Below, one piece after another: positions 7,523 to 13,696 of a stretch of DNA of 34,610 bases (position 1 is the stretch's first letter; each line of letters begins with the position of its first letter). This DNA comes from a virus, in IMG/VR virus record IMGVR_UViG_3300005515_000665, positions 1-34,610 of that record; one strand, given 5' to 3'. Position numbers and translations under genes: made by a program. Below the pieces are notes generated by a model. The model ran no database searches, had not been told where the DNA came from, and saw nothing but the letters and a program-made list of their open reading frames with translations.

Positions 7523-8512
7523 ATGAAGAAGATCACGCGCATTGCGTATAACACCGCGGGCTGGCGCCGCCCGTCCGGCGACGCTGGAGCACTCGAGACA
7601 TCGAAAACCTATGCTCGGGAGTTTGGCTTTGCACACGAGGAGTGGTTGTTTCGAAATCAATGGGTTCATCAAGGATGGCGCTATGCATTCTTGCAGGGAG
7701 TAGGGAAAAGCCACAAAAAGCTTCAGGAGGAAGGTGCCTTTGATGTGACGCTTTACACGATAGAGCCCTTCAAACAGCGTCGCCTGGTGGCAGAGATCCT
7801 CCAGGCAGAGGCCATTAGTGACGATGACGCTGAGATGGCCTTCAAGGCATTCCGGAAAAACGGATGGCTGAAGATCATGCAGAAGGAAATTGATGCACTC
7901 GGCCGCAAGGCGTTGAATTTGGCAAGGGTCGATTCCGCGAGGAGCCTCTTCAACGTTCGGTTTCGCGCGAAGAACGTCCATATGTTTCCTGCGGGCTCGT
8001 ACATTGAGCGAAGCCACGCTGCGTGGAGGCAAAGCCGGTACATCATTACGGGCCTTACGGATGCTTCGCATGTTTCTCCGAGTCAGCGCAGGAGTCGGCG
8101 TGCAGACCCAGTTCTATCTGAGATTGAAGCGTATGTCCGTGTTGGAACGAAACCGGTGCGAGTCACACAGCATCATCGAACAATGCAACGACGACTCTTT
8201 GAGAGGCTGAAGAAGGAGTATCCAAACGCTGTAGTCGAAGCCGAGAAGAATTTCGTGGATGTGCTTGTGCAAACCGAAACAGAGATCCGGTTGTACGAAA
8301 TCAAATCTGATCGCTTGGCCCGCGTGGCAGTACGCAACGCGCTAGGGCAATTGCTCGAGTACGCGTATCACGCGGTGGACGCAACTCACAGAAAGGTACA
8401 GCTCATTGTGGTTGGACCAACGAAGCTGGACTCCGACAACTCGAAGTACATCAAGTATTTGCAGTGCACCTACGGCTTGCCGGTTGACTACGAAGTGATG
8501 TCGTTTAAGTAA
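7523..8512 (+). CDS. PD-(D/E)XK-type nuclease with N-terminal PUA/EVE-like module, candidate defence gene
   Basis: This 329-aa protein has clearly lower GC than the phage backbone. The C-terminal domain shows a PD-(D/E)XK core: acidic E239, FVDVLV with D246, YEIK with E259 and K261, and a following helix with Q276-LLE-Y280. That QxxxY pattern is seen in RecB/Cas4-like nucleases. The N-terminal 25-95 region (HEEWLFRNQW, GWRYAFLQGV, DVTLYTI, RLVAEI) is strand-rich and resembles PUA/EVE/ASCH-type modules that read modified bases or RNA. That resemblance is pattern recognition, not a proven hit. ATG 7523 is chosen because a weak AGG lies just upstream and the earlier frame overlaps the WYL gene. 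It ends tail-to-tail with the methyltransferase, sharing 25 bp. A modification-dependent restriction role is inference. Confidence 0.75.
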   Translation: MKKITRIAYNTAGWRRPSGDAGALETSKTYAREFGFAHEEWLFRNQWVHQGWRYAFLQGVGKSHKKLQEEGAFDVTLYTIEPFKQRRLVAEILQAEAISDDDAEMAFKAFRKNGWLKIMQKEIDALGRKALNLARVDSARSLFNVRFRAKNVHMFPAGSYIERSHAAWRQSRYIITGLTDASHVSPSQRRSRRADPVLSEIEAYVRVGTKPVRVTQHHRTMQRRLFERLKKEYPNAVVEAEKNFVDVLVQTETEIRLYEIKSDRLARVAVRNALGQLLEYAYHAVDATHRKVQLIVVGPTKLDSDNSKYIKYLQCTYGLPVDYEVMSFK

Positions 8513-9240
8513 CGGGTGGGAGGCGATGCTACTGCGGCACGCAATCGAGCTACAGAGGCCGCGTGATACGCAGCCTCAATTTCACACCCAATCCACCGAT
8601 GCCCGTGCTCCTTCGCCGCAGCCAGGAACGTGCCTGAGCCGGCAAACGGATCGCAGACAACACTGCCCGCCGGCACCAGGCGCACGACTTCGCGCGCCAG
8701 GCCGGCGGGCTTCTGCGTCATGTGAGACTTGGGGCGGGGCAGGCGTTCGGCGAAGACGCCTGGCAGATGTACTTTGTGGTCGGTGCGCACCGCGCCCTTC
8801 GTCGCCCACACCATGAACTCTGCCTGCTGCGAAAACCCGCCCAGGCGCGGCCGCGCGCCGCCGGCGGTCTTGTCCCAGACGGCCACGCTGCGCCAGATGA
8901 AGCCGGCGCCCTGAATGGCGTCAGTCAGGCTGGGCAACTGCCGCCAGTCGATGAAGCAGACCAGGTGGCCACCGTCCTTTGCAGCGCGGAACGCCTCGCT
9001 TAGCCAACTCATGCACCAGTAAGTCCAGGACCGCTGGTCCTTGTTATCGTGGCTGAATTCGGGATAGACGGTCTTCACGTCCGCGCCGATGTACTTCTGG
9101 CCCGGGGCCTGAGCGCGCGTGCTGGCGTGCAGGCCGCCGGACGAGTAGGGCGGGTCGGTGAAAAACAGGTCCACCGACTTGTCGGGCAAGCCGCGCAGCA
9201 TGTCAAGGGCGTTGCTTTGGTAGAGGCGGTCGAGCTTCAT
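8488..9240 (-). CDS. DNA methyltransferase of the DPPY type (N6-adenine or N4-cytosine)
   Basis: This 250-aa SAM-dependent DNA methyltransferase has catalytic motif IV (TDPPY, 28-32) before the SAM-binding motif I (DPFAGSGT, 197-204). That is the beta-class order. HMTQKP at 173-178 is also typical. ATG 9240 is chosen over 9249 because GGAG lies 9 nt before it. The gene start lies inside the Com-like gene, overlapping by 38 nt, so translation is probably controlled by or coupled to Com. There is no adjacent cognate restriction enzyme of known type, although the convergent PD-(D/E)XK gene is a conceivable partner. The likely role is protection or marking of phage DNA late in infection, given the Ogr-like site upstream. 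Confidence 0.92.
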   Translation of the reverse strand: MKLDRLYQSNALDMLRGLPDKSVDLFFTDPPYSSGGLHASTRAQAPGQKYIGADVKTVYPEFSHDNKDQRSWTYWCMSWLSEAFRAAKDGGHLVCFIDWRQLPSLTDAIQGAGFIWRSVAVWDKTAGGARPRLGGFSQQAEFMVWATKGAVRTDHKVHLPGVFAERLPRPKSHMTQKPAGLAREVVRLVPAGSVVCDPFAGSGTFLAAAKEHGHRWIGCEIEAAYHAASVARLRAAVASPPTRYLNDITS

Positions 9241-9400
9241 CGCGGGCATCTCCGATACACGAAGCTCGCGGGCTCTCGGGGACGGGGCGCTCGGCCCTCA
9301 GTTGGTTCATCGTGCCGCAGCGCGGGCACTTGATGGCAAGGCAAACGTAGTCGCCCATGCCGAGCTTGCGGTTACAGCTACCGCAGCGGATTTCCTGCAT
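9203..9400 (-). CDS. com: Com-like zinc-finger translational regulator
   Basis: This 65-aa protein has two CxxC pairs, C6/C9 and C25/C28, in the context EIRCGSCNRKL ... IKCPRCGTMNQL. This closely resembles phage Mu Com, a zinc-finger RNA-binding protein that opens the start region of the mom mRNA. In Mu, com and mom overlap; here com overlaps the downstream methyltransferase by 38 nt. ATG 9400 is preferred to a GTG at 9409 because GGGAG lies about 8 nt upstream of it. The C-terminal 30 residues are Pro- and Arg-rich and are encoded within the overlap and beyond. Function by homology: activation of methyltransferase translation. Confidence 0.85.
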   Translation of the reverse strand: MQEIRCGSCNRKLGMGDYVCLAIKCPRCGTMNQLRAERPVPESPRASCIGDARDEARPPLPKQRP

Positions 9401-9753
9401 GATTTGCACTCCCAGCGTGTGCTAGGATGCCTGCGCCTCGCGAGGTGGCGCGGCCCTGGCCGGACTGGCAGGCTGGTTCTGCTGGAACGGGGCGTGGTTG
9501 GTGCGCTAACACCAGTCCCGTCGCCGCGTCTTTCTTTCTGCTGACGAATCGATTGTCACGCGCGTGTGCGGGGAGCGCACATGGAGCCTGTAGTTGCTCA
9601 CACGCTTACAACAACGCGACAGCGCGGGAAGTCTGGCGCTTCCACGAAGAAATGCTGGAGAGCCGGCTGACGGCGGAGTTCGGCCAAAAGCGGCCGGTCG
9701 GCATACCTGGCGATTTGAATATGGGATCGCACCGAATTGGCCATGGGGACGCA
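9401..9753. other. Com leader and intergenic stretch, no convincing gene
   Basis: About 350 bp separate com from the next leftward ORF. Several open frames exist on both strands, but none has a plausible start, composition or family match. The part that would be transcribed ahead of com (9546 to 9401 on the minus strand) includes a small hairpin (TGGTG-TTAGCG-CACCA). The late-promoter-like dyad lies at 9589-9613. Confidence 0.5.
9589..9613 (-). promoter_or_regulatory. Ogr-type late promoter dyad upstream of com (one mismatch)
   Basis: TGTAGT at 9589-9594 and ACAACA at 9608-9613 are separated by 13 nt. This is the same arrangement as the three exact TGTTGT-N13-ACAACA copies elsewhere in the window, with one mismatch. 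Reading leftward, a GACAAT hexamer at 9557-9552 sits where a -10 box would be. It predicts a start near 9545, about 56 bp from the dyad centre, as at P2 late promoters. The com ATG is about 145 nt further on. Confidence 0.6.
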
Positions 9754-10035
9754 TCATTTCCATTGGTACGATGCAGCCCGCACGAACGGCCTACGGGCGT
9801 CCTCAGGCAACCACGAGAACTGTATTTTGAGTCCACAGTCGACTGCATCGCAGGCCTTCGATATGTCCGCCTGCTGCCAGTGGTCGGCACGGCATGCCTC
9901 GGCCCAGATTTGCGAGAGCGTGTCTGGGTCCTCGGAATCACGAGATAACTGACTCAAAACAGTCGAATAGAACGTCCATGGCTTTTCCCAATCCTGGAAC
10001 GCGTTTACAACTTCAGTAAGGTCGGATCTGGGCAT
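9754..10035 (-). CDS. 93-aa hypothetical protein of the cargo region
   Basis: This 93-aa ORF has a composition that looks protein-like: Trp-rich, acidic, mostly helical, with few of the Arg/Pro-rich artefacts of shadow frames. Segments such as DWEKPWTFYSTVLSQLSRD and SQIWAEACRADHW suggest a compact helical fold. There is no clear Shine-Dalgarno before ATG 10035, and no conserved motif or membrane helix. It is isolated from its neighbours by about 350 bp on the left and 320 bp on the right. It may be a small real gene or the remnant of a chromosomal gene carried in with ridA and lysR. Confidence 0.45.
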   Translation of the reverse strand: MPRSDLTEVVNAFQDWEKPWTFYSTVLSQLSRDSEDPDTLSQIWAEACRADHWQQADISKACDAVDCGLKIQFSWLPEDARRPFVRAASYQWK

Positions 10036-10356
10036 GATGCGAAAGCTCGAACAATGAGGGGTTACGATATTACGTCGGACGTCTGCTTTCGAGATATCCG
10101 TCCGTCCGCTTCGGGTCGGTCAGAGCCCGCCGGCCATGACGGCGCCGTCACCCGGTGGGCCGAGACCGGCCATTTTGCGTCAATGGTGCTAGTTAATATG
10201 AATGGCCTTTGAGCCCCCAATGCCGGCCACTCATGGCGCAAATCTGCACGCCAAAAGTGCATCTTTGCGCTCTTGCAGCCGGCCTCAGATGTTAGGCTTC
10301 AACCGTTCTAAGCCCATCCGTCGGCTCCGCTCTATCTTTTTCCCTAGGAGGTAAGC
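10036..10356. other. Intergenic cargo region upstream of ridA
   Basis: This stretch of about 320 bp has no supportable gene. It looks like decayed chromosomal sequence, with a strong 14-bp inverted repeat at 10236-10270. An AT-rich TAATAT at 10194-10199 could be part of a promoter for ridA, but no well-spaced -35 box is evident. A strong AGGAGG ribosome site for ridA lies at its right end. Confidence 0.4.
10236..10270. repeat. 14-bp imperfect inverted repeat (hairpin or operator) upstream of ridA
   Basis: The arms are gcgcaaatctgcac (10236-10249) and gtgcatctttgcgc (10257-10270). They pair at 12 of 14 positions across a 7-nt loop. No T-run follows, so a rho-independent terminator is unlikely. 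It lies about 87 bp before the ridA start and may be an operator or a transcript hairpin. Confidence 0.6.
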
Positions 10357-10821
10357 ATGACCACGAATCAAAATTCGCTCGAAAAGAAAACCGCCTATTG
10401 GGGTGTTCCGTGGGAGGACGCATATGGCTATGCGCAGGCAGTCCAAGTAGGCGAAGACATCTATGTGTCCGGACAACTGAGCCATGATAGCAACGGACAA
10501 CTTGTCGCTCCGGCCGCTCTTGACGAAGCAGGGAAGCCTCGCGATTTTTCCACGATGGAAGCACAAATGCGTGCCACGTACGAGAACATCGCCACACTTC
10601 TCGGGAAATTCGGTGCAACGCTCGACAATGTTGTAGAAGAAACGCTGTACGTTCTGGACGTCGACGCGGCATTCGCAGCCGCCGGCAAAGTACGCAAAGC
10701 AGCGTATGGTACTGAACGCCCTCAATGCGCCAGTAACCTTATCGGTGTCTCGCGCTTGGCCATGCCGCCGCAATTGATTGAGATTGCCTGCAAGGCGGTC
10801 TTGCACAAACCGGGCACCTAG
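10357..10821 (+). CDS. RidA/YjgF/UK114-family protein lacking the usual catalytic arginine
   Basis: This 154-aa protein shows the RidA family pattern: DIYVSGQLSHD near the N-terminus, the helix MRATYENIATLLGKFGATLDNVVEETLYV, and the C-terminal strand PPQLIEIACKAV. Classical RidA deaminates reactive enamine/imine intermediates using an Arg in a PARS motif. Aligning on the following RL pair puts Ser126 at that position here (RPQCASN), so this is probably not a canonical imine deaminase and belongs to a divergent Rid subgroup. A near-perfect AGGAGG site precedes ATG 10357. The gene ends in a terminator and converges on a LysR-type regulator. It is chromosomal-type cargo rather than a phage structural gene. 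Confidence 0.88.
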   Translation: MTTNQNSLEKKTAYWGVPWEDAYGYAQAVQVGEDIYVSGQLSHDSNGQLVAPAALDEAGKPRDFSTMEAQMRATYENIATLLGKFGATLDNVVEETLYVLDVDAAFAAAGKVRKAAYGTERPQCASNLIGVSRLAMPPQLIEIACKAVLHKPGT

Positions 10822-10835
10822 CCGACCCGGTTTTT
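10807..10835 (+). terminator. Rho-independent terminator at the end of ridA
   Basis: AAACCGGG (10807-10814) pairs with CCCGGTTT (10826-10833) across an 11-nt loop containing the ridA stop codon. The right arm runs into a stretch of five Ts (10831-10835). It sits exactly between the convergent ridA and lysR genes and may act weakly in both directions. Confidence 0.8.
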
Positions 10836-11803
10836 CAGAACCTTCCGATTGGATTCGTTTCGCGGCCTTCGATCAACGCCTTCTGCTTTGCTACCGCCGC
10901 AGCACAAAAGCTCATAAACGCTTGGACGCGTCGTGTCCGCCGAATATCGGGATGTGTGAGCAGCCAAAGCTCATCCTCCAGCTCGGGGACCACAGGACCG
11001 ACGCGGACCAACTCGGTCGTCAAATCGCCCAGCATGCACGGAAGGTAACCCATACCGAGCCCGGCAGCGACCGCTTTGCTCACGGCAGCAACTGAGTCGG
11101 AACGGTATGCAATGTTGATCGGTGCAACGCGGCTTTGAAGGTAATGGAATGCTTTGAGCCCCGCCAGTTTCCCGGTGTAAGAGGCCCACGTCATATCAAA
11201 AATTCGATCCGCTGCAGGCCGCTTCCGGCGAAATTGAAGGGCGCTTCCGTACGGCGCCCACGCAATGCTCGCAAGCTTTCGCCCCACTAGATTCTCCAAT
11301 GGACTCCGTGTTGCTCTTATCGCGATGTCCGACTCGTCCCGGGCGAGATCAAGTGTGTCATTTCCGACCAGCACGTCAACTGACAAGGAAGGGTTGCGGG
11401 TCCTGAATTCGGCGAGGATTGGAGTCAGGAAATACAGCAACAGCGAATCGCTTGTGGTAATACGAAGGGTACCCAACGGCCCATGTACTGCACCTGCGAC
11501 CCGTCGGGCTACGCTGACGACATCCAACTCGACACGCTCGCTCAGCTCCCGCAGCTCCACCCCTTCAGGGGTCAGCTTGTAGCCAGCACGTCTCCGGTCA
11601 AACAACGCAACGCCCAATGCGGCCTCGGCCTGCGCTACCCGGCGCGAAACGGTGGACGCGTTGATGCCCAATCTTTCGGCGGCAATCGCGCGACTGCCGC
11701 ACTCGCTTAGCATTTTGATGATGCGGAGATCGTCCCAAGAAAATCGAAGAGCCGCATCACTTATTGCTATTACTTTGCGATCTGGCACAGTTGAGGATGG
11801 CAT
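10835..11803 (-). CDS. LysR-type transcriptional regulator
   Basis: This 322-aa protein has a winged HTH at residues about 22-82 (SWDDLRIIKML, then AIAAERLGINASTVSRRVAQAEAALGVALFDR), followed by a linker helix and a periplasmic-binding-protein-like effector domain at about 108-310. The order is standard for LysR proteins, although the N-terminus is about 15 residues longer than usual. ATG 11803 is used because no internal Met precedes the HTH; no good Shine-Dalgarno is seen. Unusually for LysR genes, its probable partner (ridA) is convergent rather than divergent. Its GC is lower than that of the flanking tail genes. Target and ligand are unknown. Confidence 0.9.
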   Translation of the reverse strand: MPSSTVPDRKVIAISDAALRFSWDDLRIIKMLSECGSRAIAAERLGINASTVSRRVAQAEAALGVALFDRRRAGYKLTPEGVELRELSERVELDVVSVARRVAGAVHGPLGTLRITTSDSLLLYFLTPILAEFRTRNPSLSVDVLVGNDTLDLARDESDIAIRATRSPLENLVGRKLASIAWAPYGSALQFRRKRPAADRIFDMTWASYTGKLAGLKAFHYLQSRVAPINIAYRSDSVAAVSKAVAAGLGMGYLPCMLGDLTTELVRVGPVVPELEDELWLLTHPDIRRTRRVQAFMSFCAAAVAKQKALIEGRETNPIGRF

Positions 11804-12062
11804 GAGTCTTAATAATGAAAACTGTACGTTAAGGCCTTGCGCAAGCCTTTCGCCGAAAACGCGCATCATCTCACAGTAGGATCACGAATTTGAAGAGAGC
11901 TGGTACCGGCGGAGAAGCTGGGCCTGCCGGCCAGAACACAGCTCACCCAAATTTCCTCAACAAACGGTTGCTTCTGGCTGCCTCACTCACGGTACTGAGA
12001 TAGTTGGCAGGGGAGCGGCTCTGCACGGTCGCTGGGCACGGCGCTCACTTGGCTCCTCCGCC

Positions 12063-13256
12063 CTACATTGCGGCCGCTCGAGGCGTATGCGCTCGGTGGC
12101 CGAGAAGGGTCGATACACGACCTTCAGGACTCGTCGGCAACTTCCGTACACGAGTGGCCACTTCCATCTCTAACGCCGATGTGAATCCATTCCCCGAGTA
12201 TGCGTGCGTAACCTTTGCGACCACCCACCCCGTCCCATCAATCTCCGTCTTCCACCCCCTCACGCTCGCCGCCAACTCCGGAAACACCTCCGGCCGCCCT
12301 CGAGCCAGGGTGATCCGGAACGACGCGACCCCACGTTGGATCCTCTGCCATTCCGCCCGTGCTGCGCGCTCAGCGTTGGACTTGGTGGCATAGGTATGCC
12401 GCAGCACCTTCAGGTTGTCCGGATCGGAGTTCGCCAGGACGTTGGCCGCCGTAGGCTCTCCGGCCGAAGATGAACTGGCGGCAGCTTCCATCCCGTTCGA
12501 CCCATCCACCACCACTTCACCTTTCTCTGCCCGCCGTGCGTCCTGGTAGTACGCCTTCACGCCGTTGTAGTTGTCCCGATCCGCGACCGTAAAGCTGTGG
12601 GTGTCCCCGCTGGCCCGTGTGATCGTAACGGTGGGCAGCGGCACGCCTGACGCGCTCTGCGCCGCGCCGGTGCTGATGAACAGCAGCTTGCCTTGCTTGA
12701 CCGTGGCGATGGCGTCGTGGTCCTTAGCCAGGCGCGTGAGGAAGTTGGCATCCGATTCGCCGGTCTGATCTATATGGTCGATGACCAGGTGGTCGAGGGC
12801 GGCGGCGATTGCGGCTGTCAGGCCATGCCGCGCGGCGATGGCCCGGACGATGACGCCGATGGTTTGGCCGCGGTACGACTGTTCCTTGCGCGTGGTAAGG
12901 CCGCTGGCGAGGTCGGCGCTGCGGGCGCGGATGGTTAGGCGGTCTGGTGGGCCGGTGTGTTCCAGCTCGTCGACCTTGTACGTGCCCTTGTCGACCACGC
13001 CCGTGTCCTGCCAGCCCAGGGCCAGTGACAGCGTGGCGCCTTTGTCGGGCAGGTCGAGCATACCGTCTGCATCGTCCAGTTCGATGTCCAGCTGGTCGGC
13101 TTCGAAGCCACGGTTGTCGGTCAGCGTCAGGGAGATCAGCCGGCCCTGGAAGCGGCTGGTGATGTCGTGCTTCCCCTGCATCAGTCGGTACACGGGCACA
13201 GCGGCGGTGCCAGAGATACTGTCGGGCAGGGTGGTGGTCGGCGGGATGGCTGTCAT
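12063..13256 (-). CDS. D: Phage late control protein / tail hub D
   Basis: This 397-aa gpD homologue forms the hub at the base of the contractile tail, between the tube and the spike V. Recognisable features are the N-terminal beta barrel (VYRLMQGKHDITSRF, residues 22-36) with LSLTDNRGFEADQLDIELDD-like strands, and a middle domain with RAIAARHGL and ESDANFLTRLAKDHDA that matches the family. The C-terminal 15 residues are basic and poorly conserved. ATG 13256 overlaps the stop of U by 4 nt. It is the last gene of the FI-to-D operon; beyond it the strand continues into LysR cargo with about 260 bp between coding regions and no obvious terminator. Confidence 0.93.
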   Translation of the reverse strand: MTAIPPTTTLPDSISGTAAVPVYRLMQGKHDITSRFQGRLISLTLTDNRGFEADQLDIELDDADGMLDLPDKGATLSLALGWQDTGVVDKGTYKVDELEHTGPPDRLTIRARSADLASGLTTRKEQSYRGQTIGVIVRAIAARHGLTAAIAAALDHLVIDHIDQTGESDANFLTRLAKDHDAIATVKQGKLLFISTGAAQSASGVPLPTVTITRASGDTHSFTVADRDNYNGVKAYYQDARRAEKGEVVVDGSNGMEAAASSSSAGEPTAANVLANSDPDNLKVLRHTYATKSNAERAARAEWQRIQRGVASFRITLARGRPEVFPELAASVRGWKTEIDGTGWVVAKVTHAYSGNGFTSALEMEVATRVRKLPTSPEGRVSTLLGHRAHTPRAAAM

Positions 13257-13693
13257 AGGCCTGGTGTCGTGCGTGGCAGCATACCGAAGAGACCGCCACC
13301 GATGACATCCTCGGCCTGGCCGTCCACTCGCGTCAGCCGAACGGAAAACTCGATGCGCCGCGCCTTGCCGTCGCGGAAGAAGAGGGTGCGGGTGATTGAT
13401 AGCGAATCGATCTCGAACATGCCGTAGTACCGGCCCGAGCCCTCGATAAGCACGTAGGGCTGGCCCGTGTCGCCCATTTGCCGCAGCAGGTCGATGGTGT
13501 TGTCGCCGCCACTCAGCTCGGGCAGCAGCACGCCGGACAGGGTTACGGTCTCGTCATCCAGCCCGGTGTACTGGCGCGATGGCCGGCGACCCACCCGGTT
13601 GTTCGACGGGTGGCGCCAGCCGATCTGCTGCTGGAATTCCTGGTAGGGCGCCGTCTCCAGGGCGAAGACGAACAACCCGAGGGCCATCATCAT
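13253..13693 (-). CDS. U: Tail terminator protein U
   Basis: This 146-aa P2 gpU homologue caps the growing tail tube and helps fix tail length. Features include the hydrophobic start LGLFVFALETAPYQEFQQQ, the GWRHPSN...RPSRQYTG segment and the C-terminal DGQAEDVIGG, all typical of gpU. Three Met codons in tandem (13693, 13690, 13687) make the exact start uncertain by 2 residues. It lies 3 nt after T and overlaps D by 4 nt, so translation is coupled through the operon. Confidence 0.92.
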   Translation of the reverse strand: MMMALGLFVFALETAPYQEFQQQIGWRHPSNNRVGRRPSRQYTGLDDETVTLSGVLLPELSGGDNTIDLLRQMGDTGQPYVLIEGSGRYYGMFEIDSLSITRTLFFRDGKARRIEFSVRLTRVDGQAEDVIGGGLFGMLPRTTPGL

Positions 13694-13696
13694 GGG

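Noticed and set aside
8657-8662. ACAACA inside the methyltransferase
   Set aside because: No TGTTGT-like partner at the right distance.
9427-9948. 173-aa open frame on the plus strand
   Set aside because: No ribosome site or recognisable features, composition unlike a folded protein, and it overlaps the late-promoter-like dyad and the 93-aa minus-strand ORF.
10629-10653. TGTTGT hexamer inside ridA as a further late promoter site
   Set aside because: The right half at the 13-nt spacing is TACGTT, not ACAACA, and it lies within coding sequence.
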